64,000 nucleotides of DNA from Halocatena marina (lineage in GTDB: Archaea > Halobacteriota > Halobacteria > Halobacteriales > Haloarculaceae), in contig NZ_JALLPK010000001.1 in NCBI RefSeq assembly GCF_023276375.1, positions 124,001 to 188,000 of the forward strand, written 5' to 3'. The notes under the pieces are model-generated. The model searched no databases. It saw only the letters and a list, made by a program, of their open reading frames with translations, and was not told where the DNA came from. Every line of letters begins with the position of its first letter. Positions within the stretch are counted from its first letter, which is position 1. Positions 1 through 7,456 of the stretch are shown here, one piece after another. The position numbers and the translations under genes were made by a program.

Positions 1-1
1 A

Positions 2-1654
2 GCGCGCTTTTACGTTTCACTCGGTGCACGAAAAGAGAATATTACGATGTGTGATTCCTCAGGGATCATCACGGAATCACGCGTCGATAACGGTGAAATC
101 AACAAATTCAAACAACAGTTCGCCAGAGACATCCAAGACGGAACACTGAGCGATGCGATGGCCGATTCGGACGTGTTCGTTGGCTTGTCGGCGGGCGGAA
201 TTGTCTCACAAGAGATGGTCCGCTCGATGGCGAGTGATCCAATCGTCTTCGCAATGGCGAATCCGGATCCCGAAATCGACTACGACGCGGCAAAAGAAGC
301 GCGCGAGGACACCGTGATCATGGCGACAGGGCGCTCGGATTATCCGAATCAGGTGAACAACGTGCTTGGATTCCCGTTCATCTTCCGCGGAGCACTGGAC
401 GCGCGCGCGACAGATATCAACGAACCGATGATGGTCGCCGCAGCCGAGGCACTGGCGGAACTCGCTCGCAAAGACGTACCGGACGCCGTTCTCAAAGCCT
501 ACGGCGATCAACCACTCCAGTTTGGACCGGAGTATATTATCCCGAAGCCGATCGATTCGCGCGTTCTCTTCGAAGTGTCGTCGGCTGTCGCAAAAGCGGC
601 AATCGAAAGTGGCGTCAGCCGAAATTCACTGGAAATTGAGCCGTACCGCGAGCAGCTCGAAGCCCGTCTCGGCAAATCACACGAGATGATGCGGATCGTT
701 CTCAACAAGGCCAAATCCGACACCCAACGGATCGTCCTTGCTGAGGGTGATGACGATAAGATGATTCGGGCGGCTTACCAGCTCGAAGAGCAGGAAATCG
801 CCGAGCCTGTCCTTATCGGCGATCGTGGGCACATCAGCGAAACTGCCCTTTCGCTTGGGCTCGATTTCACCCCCGAGATCGTCGATCCGGGCGAAGAGTC
901 GCTCGAACCGTACGCCGATCGACTCTATGAACTGCGAAAGCGCAAAGGAATCACACAACGAGAGGCGAACGATCTGATCACGGATGGAAATCACCTCGGA
1001 AGCGTCATGGTCGAGATGGGTGATGCGGATGCGCTGTTGACGGGGTTGACCCACCACTATCCGTCGGCGCTGCGCCCGCCGCTGCAGGTAATCGGAACTG
1101 CTCCCGACGCAGAATACGCTGCAGGCGTGTACATGCTGACGTTCCAAAATCGCGTGGTGTTCTGCGCCGATGCAACGGTGAATCAGGACCCGGATGAAGA
1201 TGTCTTGGCAGAGATCGCCCAGCACACGGCGAATCTAGCGCGCCGATTCAACGTCTCGCCACGCGTCGCGTTCCTGTCGTATTCGGACTTCGGGAGTGTA
1301 CGGACCGAAGGCACCCGCAAGCCACGATTGGCAGCCAAGCAACTACAGACGAATCCGTCGGTCGATTTCCCCGTTGATGGGGAGATGCAGGCCGACACGG
1401 CAGTCGTCGAGGAAATACTTGAGGGGACGTACGGTTTCTCTGAACTCGATGGACCAGCGAACGTCCTCGTGTTCCCGAACCTTGAGGCAGGTAACATCGG
1501 ATACAAACTCCTCCAGCGACTGGGTGGAGCCGACGCGATCGGTCCGATGCTCGTCGGTATGGACAAACCTGTGCACGTCCTCCAGCGCGGTGACGAAGTC
1601 GCCGATATCGTCAACCTCGCTGGCGTCGCTGCTGTCGATGCGCAGGATACATAA
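2..1654 (+). CDS. maeB: NADP-type malic enzyme / phosphotransacetylase-like hybrid, 5' truncated by window edge
   Basis: The reading frame is open from the first bases of the window, so the gene starts upstream; 550 residues are visible and the hybrid family is usually about 750. The first ~200 visible residues are the NAD(P)-binding half of malic enzyme, with the motifs MCDSSGII, AMANPDPEI and TGRSDYPNQVNNVLGFPFI. From about residue 235 a phosphate-acetyl/butyryl-transferase-like domain follows (IVLAEGDDDK onward to the C-terminus). Malic enzyme decarboxylates malate to pyruvate with NAD(P) reduction; in hybrid enzymes the C-terminal domain is thought to be regulatory (binding acetyl-CoA) rather than a separate catalyst. 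It is transcribed toward the convergent pan gene. Family assignment is secure; cofactor preference is inferred from the family. Confidence 0.95.
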   Translation, partial: ARFYVSLGARKENITMCDSSGIITESRVDNGEINKFKQQFARDIQDGTLSDAMADSDVFVGLSAGGIVSQEMVRSMASDPIVFAMANPDPEIDYDAAKEAREDTVIMATGRSDYPNQVNNVLGFPFIFRGALDARATDINEPMMVAAAEALAELARKDVPDAVLKAYGDQPLQFGPEYIIPKPIDSRVLFEVSSAVAKAAIESGVSRNSLEIEPYREQLEARLGKSHEMMRIVLNKAKSDTQRIVLAEGDDDKMIRAAYQLEEQEIAEPVLIGDRGHISETALSLGLDFTPEIVDPGEESLEPYADRLYELRKRKGITQREANDLITDGNHLGSVMVEMGDADALLTGLTHHYPSALRPPLQVIGTAPDAEYAAGVYMLTFQNRVVFCADATVNQDPDEDVLAEIAQHTANLARRFNVSPRVAFLSYSDFGSVRTEGTRKPRLAAKQLQTNPSVDFPVDGEMQADTAVVEEILEGTYGFSELDGPANVLVFPNLEAGNIGYKLLQRLGGADAIGPMLVGMDKPVHVLQRGDEVADIVNLAGVAAVDAQDT

Positions 1655-1756
1655 CGAACAGGTGGCGTATCAGATTCGGAAGTAGACCGCGCTCACGCAG
1701 AATCAGTAGAAGAGTCCCGATCAAAACATTGTGTTGTCGCCACAGACCCAGCGTTC

Positions 1757-2977
1757 TCAGTAGAACGCAGCGGTCGTTACTGTCGTCTCTTCGTCGTCCT
1801 CTAGTTTCTCGTAGGCGGCCTCGAAGTCCTCATCGCGGACAGTCGTGCGTTCTTCACGGATTGCAAACATCCCGGCCTCGGTGACGAAACTCGCCAATTC
1901 GGCACCACTGAAGCCCTCTGTCATCGTTGCGAGCTCGCTGTACTCGACCGATTCGTTGATATCCATCTCTGAAGCGTGGATTTCGATGATGCGCTCTCGA
2001 CCTTCCTGATCGGGCGTTGGTATCTCGATAAGACGATCGAACCGTCCGGGTCGGAGGATAGCGCGGTCGAGCATGTCGAATCGGTTGGTGGCCGCGATGA
2101 TGCTGATCTGTCCCCGTCCGTCGAAGCCGTCCATCTCGGAGAGCAACTGCATCATAGTACGCTGGACTTCGGCATCGCCCGACGTTTTCGAATCCGTCCG
2201 CTTCGAGGCGATCGCGTCGATCTCGTCGATGAAAATAACGGCAGGCTCGCGCTCTTCGGCCAGTTCAAAGAGGTCACGCACGAGACGTGCACCCTCTCCG
2301 ATGAATTTCTGGACGAGTTCCGAGCCAGCCATTTTGATGAACGTCGCGTCGGTCTGGTTGGCAACCGCCTTTGCAAGCATCGTCTTCCCTGTCCCCGGGG
2401 GTCCGTAGAGCAACACGCCCGACGGCGGATCGATACCAACAGCATCGAACTGCTCGGGATTGAGCAGCGGCTCTTCGACTGTCTCGCGCACTTCAACGAT
2501 CTTATCGTCGAGTCCGCCGATGTCACCGTAGGAGACCGTCGGCCGCTGGTCAACTTGCATTGCCTGTGCGCGTGCATCAGTTTCGTTGCTAAGAACCGAC
2601 TGGACGGTAAATGAGTCGCTGATCGAAACGCGGTCACCGGCTTCAATCTGTTCTTGAAGCCGTGGTGAGAGCTCTGTCAACACCTCCTGGTTGTTTCCGT
2701 GTTGCTTGATGACAACCTGATCGTCGATAATTTCCTCGACGGTCGCAATATACTGAGCAGAAGTTTTCAGCGTCTCGTTTTCTCGCTGGAGTTGATCGAC
2801 ATCATCACGCAGTGCGCCTTGCTGTGATTGCGTTGTTTCGAGCTGATCGGTGAGCTGTTCATTGACTTCAAGAATTCGTCCGTAATGTCGCTGCAGCGCA
2901 TCAAGTCGCTCAGCGGGCGACATTTCCGGATCCAACTCCAACTGGGGCCGGTCCGGCAACGAAGGACTACGGGACAT
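1757..2977 (-). CDS. pan: Proteasome-activating nucleotidase (PAN), AAA+ ATPase
   Basis: 406 residues, the normal length for PAN. Order seen: N-terminal coiled coil (about residues 20-75), OB-like domain (about 76-140), then the AAA+ module with Walker A GPPGTGKT (192-199), pore loop KFIGEG (224-229), Walker B VIFIDEID (247-254), sensor-1 AATN (295-298) and arginine-finger segment DRAILRPGRFDR. PAN forms a hexamer that unfolds substrates and threads them into the 20S proteasome. The protein ends in ...TTAAFY: Tyr is the last residue, so a canonical HbYX tail (hydrophobic-Tyr-any) is not present exactly. A TATA-like box (cttttagct, minus strand) lies about 33 bases upstream of the ATG, and the sequence just before the start carries a GGTAGGGTAAC motif also found before the gene at 8905. 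Confidence 0.97.
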   Translation of the reverse strand: MSRSPSLPDRPQLELDPEMSPAERLDALQRHYGRILEVNEQLTDQLETTQSQQGALRDDVDQLQRENETLKTSAQYIATVEEIIDDQVVIKQHGNNQEVLTELSPRLQEQIEAGDRVSISDSFTVQSVLSNETDARAQAMQVDQRPTVSYGDIGGLDDKIVEVRETVEEPLLNPEQFDAVGIDPPSGVLLYGPPGTGKTMLAKAVANQTDATFIKMAGSELVQKFIGEGARLVRDLFELAEEREPAVIFIDEIDAIASKRTDSKTSGDAEVQRTMMQLLSEMDGFDGRGQISIIAATNRFDMLDRAILRPGRFDRLIEIPTPDQEGRERIIEIHASEMDINESVEYSELATMTEGFSGAELASFVTEAGMFAIREERTTVRDEDFEAAYEKLEDDEETTVTTAAFY

Positions 2978-2980
2978 AGA

Positions 2981-2992
2981 GTTACCCTACCT
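2981..2992 (-). promoter_or_regulatory. Start-proximal motif AGGTAGGGTAAC upstream of pan
   Basis: On the minus strand the bases AGGTAGGGTAAC lie 3 bases before the pan ATG, where the transcript would start if the TATA-like box at about 3005-3014 is used. An 11/12 match lies directly before the start of the TrkA_N-DHH gene (8906-8917), and ATAGGTAG also precedes udk. It could be an initiator-type element or a regulator site; only the sequence match is observed. Confidence 0.3.
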
Positions 2993-2997
2993 ATGGC

Positions 2998-3665
2998 ACT
3001 AAGCTAAAAGTGACTTTGGGTTGCGTCAGACATATACCACCTATCGAAAGTCATTAGACTATTCTGATATATGGAACAACGTCGAAATATCGTTACTTGG
3101 AAGAGTGGACTCTATCTAACAGAATATCAGATCAATCTTATATGGGGACAATACGAATCCGTGTATGGATATATGTCGATATGGCCCTCGTTTCGATGAA
3201 AACACACTCAGTCATCTCGCTCGCTCGACCGAAGTAACAATTTATTAATATATTATTGCTATTGTGAGAGCGATTTCACACTGTGGTTCTTGTATCAATG
3301 GGACTTTGTGTGGATAACACAGCCAATGGATGTCTTCTATCGACCACGTATTCGGACTGTGATTCTGTCGTGTTGGCTCTCTCACTGTTAGTGATGACTC
3401 GGTTGCTTCGAAATGAATCAGTCAGTACACGTTCTACCACCATCAGTAAGATCCAACTTGACAAACATCTGTCGACAGACGTCGGACAGAACACTCCGAC
3501 ACGCGAGGATGCGGCGCACGCTATCAGAATTCCAGTGTTGTGACCGGAGTGTTCTGTCCGTTCGTCCGTGTTTGAGTGGATGTTCCGCCGTTTGCCGGAT
3601 GATGGCCCCCGATTCATATCGGCGCTATGAACGCATGCGTGAACCGTCTGGTGTAGACAGCACGC
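2998..3665. other. Gene-poor interval with inverted repeat; no supportable gene
   Basis: After the pan promoter the sequence is AT-rich to about 3260. Between 3276 and 3690 several overlapping open frames exist on both strands. None has a recognisable domain, and none combines haloarchaeal composition (acidic residues, GC-rich third positions) with a convincing promoter. A 16-bp perfect inverted repeat (3483-3498 / 3545-3560) is the only structure seen. The interval could be the remains of a decayed mobile element, but no transposase motif could be read. Confidence 0.4.
3483..3560. repeat. 16-bp perfect inverted repeat with 46-bp spacer
   Basis: cggacagaacactccg at 3483-3498 is the exact reverse complement of cggagtgttctgtccg at 3545-3560. 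The arms lie inside otherwise unassigned sequence. A paired operator, a MITE end or an RNA hairpin are all possible; nothing nearby decides between them. Confidence 0.75.
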
Positions 3666-3758
3666 ATGGGTTCCGGTGGCGGCGGTGATGTCGGCTGTCG
3701 TGTCGGGTACACCTCAGCCGACGCAGATGATATTGACGGCGAAGGCAAAGGGCGCTAG
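3666..3758 (+). CDS. Possible 30-residue Gly/Asp-rich microprotein
   Basis: An ATG opens a 30-codon frame closed by TAG. The product begins MGSGGGGDVGC and continues with an acidic segment (SADADDIDGEGKGR). Third positions are mostly G or C, as in genuine genes here, and the acidic composition is haloarchaeal. It has no recognised domain, and a clear promoter is not visible upstream (the frame is closed by TAG at 3654). It may equally be the degraded tail of an older gene. Reported because it lies in a 1.2-kb stretch otherwise without genes. Confidence 0.2.
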   Translation: MGSGGGGDVGCRVGYTSADADDIDGEGKGR

Positions 3759-4164
3759 GCTGGCAACTGCCGGGGTGTATCTTCAGTATAATTGAAAGCA
3801 ACGCTTCGTTGTATACGATCTCAACGCCGTCTCACCCGCTCTCCAACGCTTTACTACCACTGTTGCTACTATTTATCTATTGAGTGTCATCCCGGTCTGT
3901 TAGCGTTCGATGACTGGATATGCCGGCTGAGAGAAGACTGATATGGGGTTGTCATGTGTGCTGTCGTTCCGGTGAGTTCTCGGTCTCTACTCTTCACGGG
4001 TACGTGTGGCTTTTCGTAACAGACGAGCTCGAAACAGGACCACCAGCAAAGGAATCAACACGCTACCGCTATAATTCCTGTCTCTGGCTGTCCGAAGACA
4101 CTCTGCGGTTTGCTGTCAAGCGAGATGTCGTAGCATATGTATTTCGTGGCACCGATGACCGGGT
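3759..4164. other. Intergenic stretch, no supported gene
   Basis: No frame here has a recognised product. A longer plus frame beginning at 3920 runs through the DUF5816 gene in another phase and has a basic, low-acidic composition untypical of this genome. An AT-rich segment around 3865-3885 could hold a promoter for the gene at 4165, but the spacing is long. Confidence 0.4.
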
Positions 4165-4404
4165 ATGGAAGCGCGGACACATCCAACGGGTGAAACGCTG
4201 TACATCGATTCCACGACGGGTGAGAACGGGTCAAAGGGACCTTTCTATATCGTCTATCACACCGAACGTGGGGACAGACAGTGGGGCTTTTTCTGCTCGA
4301 ATTGTGATACATTTGACACTGCTGTCGATTCGATGGGCCGTATTCAGTGCAATAACTGCAATAATATCAATAAAGCAGATGTGTGGGACGCTGCACACGA
4401 GTGA
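4165..4404 (+). CDS. DUF5816 family small zinc-ribbon-like protein
   Basis: 79 residues, matching the compact haloarchaeal DUF5816 family by overall pattern: an N-terminal ETLYIDSTTGENGSKGPFYI segment, then a four-cysteine arrangement (FCSNC ... IQCNNCNNI) that can hold one zinc ion, ending in DVWDAAHE. The function of the family is unknown to me. It is convergent with the DUF3592 gene. The ATG at 4165 was chosen because the N-terminal motif begins immediately after it; a long alternative frame over the same DNA in another phase lacks any domain. Confidence 0.75.
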   Translation: MEARTHPTGETLYIDSTTGENGSKGPFYIVYHTERGDRQWGFFCSNCDTFDTAVDSMGRIQCNNCNNINKADVWDAAHE

Positions 4405-4667
4405 ATCCTCTTCGTTCGACATTCTCGGTACGCAAGCCATCGATGAGTGGACGTACTTCGTGAGTAAGTTTGCGGGATAGAATATTATAGAATTAATTCA
4501 TTTTGATAGTAGGGAATATGCTCACGCAGCTACATCCATACCCCTCATGTTGTTCGTATCCTGTCTGCCGAGCCCCGGTTCTCTCATGAATCGAAGTCCT
4601 CAGTGTCGTCGGTCTGACCTCACTCAGTCCCACGCTGTCGGAGACTGTCTCAGCGGATTACTGTCCT
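4405..4667. other. Convergent intergenic region, nothing recognised
   Basis: 263 bases between two convergent genes. There is an AT-rich patch at about 4480-4510 (atagaatattatagaattaattc), which would suit transcription termination of the upstream plus-strand gene. No coding frame is supported. Confidence 0.4.
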
Positions 4668-5645
4668 TCAGAACACAAGTTCATTCAGGAGCGCTCCGAT
4701 GAAGAAGAGTGCCAATACGAACGTGAAACCGGTTTTCTTGACCCGTCTTCCATAATCGTCAAGATCATCATTTGTAGTGAGTATCGTAACGAGCCGTGTG
4801 GGGTGTTTGAACGGACTTGGTGGGTGCGGTTCCGATATTCGCTCACGGAGCCGCCGATACTCGGTGAACGACCAGAGACTATAGAGCAATAACGATGCGA
4901 TCACTAGGAGAATCGCAATCAACGCTGTAATGAGTAGTAACCCGATCGGATCCAACAGTTCAACCGCCCTTGGTGATGAGGGAGTGCCAGGCGAATCTGC
5001 CGAGAACGCGAGAAACACCACTGCGACTATCGACACCTCCAGGGCAATCAGCGCCGCTACGATTGACCTCTTACTAGTGCTGTTGATTGTGTCACGGTCA
5101 ATGCCAAACAGTGTTTGATACCGTGTTGATTCGTATTCGCTTTTGGGTCGCAGCTTCGTACCCTGACCAGGATTTTGCGCACCGACGGCATCGAGCGCTA
5201 TCCAGAGTATTGCAAACGCGCCAATCAGCATGAATATAAGCGGATCTTGTGTCGTTTGCCGCTCTAAGAACGCCTCGTTGGGGGCAGCAGGATCGACATA
5301 CGCAGTGACCGTTGTGTCAGGTTCGTATGATGCGATTACGGACTCCGCCTTCGATCTTGACTCATACAATTGACTGATATCACTAGGAAATAATTTGTTG
5401 CTCTTGTACTCAGTTCCCTGATAGTAGTAGCGATACGCAACGCGAACCTCGTATTCGCTGCTGTCCTCTGGTTGTACAATGGAGGACTCAACGATAGTTG
5501 CCTCTACGGAAACTGCGTCGTCAATCGCCGCCGACTGCTGGACGTAGTCGTACCCTCCGAGCGTGAAAAGTGCGAGTCCAAAGAGTACCATCACGACAGT
5601 CCCCCGATTGACTTCAATGGGTGTCTCACCAACGGAGAATTGCAT
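4668..5645 (-). CDS. DUF3592 domain membrane protein
   Basis: 325 residues from the ATG at 5645. A first hydrophobic segment (about residues 15-32) is followed by an extracytoplasmic DUF3592-type domain: YEVRVAYRYYYQGTEYKSNK, then AESVIASYEPDTTVTAYVDP with the usual DP-x-x-P-x-x-A-x-L end. Further membrane segments lie in the middle (around GAFAILWIALDAVGA and two near ALIALEVSIVAVVFLAF and LLLITALIAILLVIA) and one near the C-terminus. The function is unknown. An upstream in-frame start adds 17 residues, but the TATA-like box ttattttc at about 5672-5680 is 27-35 bases before 5645, which favours the shorter leaderless form. Confidence 0.7.
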   Translation of the reverse strand: MQFSVGETPIEVNRGTVVMVLFGLALFTLGGYDYVQQSAAIDDAVSVEATIVESSIVQPEDSSEYEVRVAYRYYYQGTEYKSNKLFPSDISQLYESRSKAESVIASYEPDTTVTAYVDPAAPNEAFLERQTTQDPLIFMLIGAFAILWIALDAVGAQNPGQGTKLRPKSEYESTRYQTLFGIDRDTINSTSKRSIVAALIALEVSIVAVVFLAFSADSPGTPSSPRAVELLDPIGLLLITALIAILLVIASLLLYSLWSFTEYRRLRERISEPHPPSPFKHPTRLVTILTTNDDLDDYGRRVKKTGFTFVLALFFIGALLNELVF

Positions 5646-5819
5646 CTCTATGACACGTATTATGGTAGAGGAAAATAAATCGGCAGGATCTATCAATTTC
5701 AGAGCTAATATTGAAGATATATATTATTAACCAGATGTCATTCGAAGTTGGACAATGGGTTTGTGTGTTGTCTGTTTTCACTTCGCTGGCCATACAGATC
5801 AGCAGTATCGTCGAGCGAG

Positions 5820-5880
5820 CACGCTCCCACCCGCGCCGAAGGCGCGGGATGCCCATGCTGAGGCTACTCTGACTCACGAC
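5820..5880 (-). mobile_element. Probable scar of an IS200/IS605-family (IS1341-type) right end
   Basis: On the minus strand the text reads ...CCCGCGCCTTCGGCGCGGG followed by TGGGAGCG: an 8-bp GC stem with a three-base loop, then a short tail. Haloarchaeal IS1341-type elements typically end with just such a hairpin (cccgcgcc...ggcgcggga), which in intact elements forms the 3' part of the TnpB-associated guide RNA. The match is from memory of that element class, and no transposase is left upstream, so this would be a relic. Confidence 0.4.
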
Positions 5881-5992
5881 TCCTGATCGCACGCGGCGAT
5901 ATCGAACGAGGGCACGTTAGGTCCTAACACGAGGAGGGCCGATGCAGTAGCTACTGTGGGGACACATCGATCTATTATTATTATCGAAATCC

Positions 5993-6016
5993 GTGGCGGT
6001 TCGGGCAGACCGCCAC
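5993..6016. repeat. 8-bp stem hairpin
   Basis: gtggcggt (5993-6000) and accgccac (6009-6016) are exact reverse complements with an 8-base loop, giving a stable GC-rich hairpin in the interval between the element scar and the regulator gene. Its role is unknown. Confidence 0.6.
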
Positions 6017-6207
6017 CGATCGGGATAGCTGCCGGGTTGTCAGAGGCATCCGGCGTTTTCACCAAACAGCCCCTCGTATATCACCTTACTCCTTGAAACC
6101 CCCGTTCGAACTTGGATAATCATATATAAATCTATCGTCTAATTATATGGGGTGTCCCCATTTTCGCCCCGCGCTATTTTTATTTCTGTGTACTGATCAT
6201 CTGTTCA

Positions 6208-6978
6208 ATGAGTGGATCAGATCCATCGCAGCTGCTCGTCGATCGAGCAGCGCTCCTCCGACAGCTCGATTCCGAGCCGAAAGACACGGAGGAACTCCAG
6301 ACGGCAGTTGGTTTGTCATCATCGACGATTAACCGAGCCGTCTGTAAACTCGAAAAAACGGGATATGTCGAACAGGTTGATGATCACTATCAGACGACAC
6401 TAACCGGCCGACTTGCGCTCAAATCGTACGAACAGTTTACAACAACGATGGATACAATCAACAAGTCTACAGACCTTCTCGGCGCACTCGGGTCAGACGC
6501 ACAGATCGCGCCGGCAGTTCTCGCAGATGCAGAGGTTCTTCGTACGACGCGAGATTCGGCGCGCGTTCCCATCGATCGAAGCGCAGCGCTGCTCTCGGAG
6601 GCAGACCAGGTCCGAACTGTTCTATCGACGATCTCGACACCACACCTCAATTTGTACTACGAGCAGGTTGTGGACGGAACCAGTGTATCAATCATCGTTT
6701 CTCCGTCACTTATCGAACAACTCGTCACCGAATACTACGATCCGCTAACAGAAGTGATCAGTACTGGACAAATCGAGCTCAGACAGGCTACCGAGGAAAC
6801 ATCGTTTGGGCTGACAATCGTCGAATCAGCTTCCCATACCGCCGTTGAGCTTCGAGTGTATGGATCGGAAGGCCTTCGCGGAGTCATCATCAACGACTCA
6901 CACAAAGCCATCACGTGGGCAAATACATATTTTGAAAATGAATGGAACGACGCATTATCGATGCAGACGCTGGGATAA
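6208..6978 (+). CDS. HTH transcriptional regulator, FilR1-middle (DUF1724) type
   Basis: 256 residues. A winged helix-turn-helix occupies about residues 10-70 (LVDRAALLRQL ... ELQTAVGLSSSTINRAVCKL ... GYVEQ). It is followed by the ~150-residue ligand-like domain typical of archaeal FilR1-middle regulators (ADAEVLRTTRDSARVPIDRSA ... VRTVLSTIS ... ISTGQIELRQATE). Such proteins are predicted DNA-binding repressors or activators with unknown ligands. The ATG at 6208 follows a TATA-like run (tatttttattt, about 6173-6184) at the spacing expected for a leaderless transcript. The next gene on the same strand starts 71 bases downstream with its own TATA-like box. Confidence 0.85.
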   Translation: MSGSDPSQLLVDRAALLRQLDSEPKDTEELQTAVGLSSSTINRAVCKLEKTGYVEQVDDHYQTTLTGRLALKSYEQFTTTMDTINKSTDLLGALGSDAQIAPAVLADAEVLRTTRDSARVPIDRSAALLSEADQVRTVLSTISTPHLNLYYEQVVDGTSVSIIVSPSLIEQLVTEYYDPLTEVISTGQIELRQATEETSFGLTIVESASHTAVELRVYGSEGLRGVIINDSHKAITWANTYFENEWNDALSMQTLG

Positions 6979-7049
6979 TGGCGTTTATCCAATGTATCCG
7001 GGCCGACAATGGCACCAACGGTTAAGACCCTCCCGCTCGACGCGGAGGT

Positions 7050-7349
7050 ATGGAGTCCGAGCCGAAATCACGGGAGATTACGGCCCTCATCGATCACGAT
7101 GTATATTCGGCCAGCGGGACGTTCATCGGACAAGTCGAGGATCTCAAACTAGACCTCGACACAGAAGCAGTAACTGGACTCGCGCTGGGAAACATCAACG
7201 AAGAATTATTTCGAGACTACGTTGCTGATAGACGAGGTATCATCGTTCCTTACCGATGGGTTCGGTCTGTTGGCGATATTGTTATTGTCAATGATACTAT
7301 CGACCGACTCAAAGAATCTGACGATGGAAACAACGATACTGTAGAATAA
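7050..7349 (+). CDS. PRC-barrel domain protein
   Basis: 99 residues forming a single PRC-barrel: ITALIDHDVYSASGTFIGQVEDLKLDLD is the first half and GIIVPYRWVRSVGDIVIVND the second. PRC-barrel proteins are small beta-barrels; archaeal single-domain members have been linked to cell division (CdpB family), while others relate to RNA metabolism, so the role is open here. A TATA-like gttaagac lies about 27 bases before the ATG. Convergent with the TrkA_N-DHH gene. Confidence 0.85.
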   Translation: MESEPKSREITALIDHDVYSASGTFIGQVEDLKLDLDTEAVTGLALGNINEELFRDYVADRRGIIVPYRWVRSVGDIVIVNDTIDRLKESDDGNNDTVE

Positions 7350-7456
7350 GACACAGTCGTCCTATCGACCGTCGGTAGCGTCGATTATCTCTTCGTCCTA
7401 TCGCACGTAAGTACCAGTAGTAATTCGAACGAGGAGAATAGCGATTTCTGCTGTCT

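Larger units (their letters stand above)
5646..6207. other. Intergenic region with probable IS1341-type remnant
   Basis: 562 bases without an intact gene. It holds the DUF3592 promoter at its left edge, a strong GC hairpin at 5830-5848, another hairpin at 5993-6016, and the promoter of the gene at 6208. A minus-strand 63-codon frame ends just before the GC hairpin and could be a decayed tail of a TnpB-type gene, but no TnpB motif remains. Confidence 0.5.

Noticed and set aside
3276..3690. Overlapping 86-113 codon frames on both strands
   Set aside because: No domain, no promoter at the right spacing, and composition unlike confirmed genes; may be relics.
3920..4480. 186-codon plus frame covering the DUF5816 region
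   Set aside because: Basic, non-haloarchaeal composition and no domain; the overlapping frame 4165-4404 has the four-cysteine family pattern.
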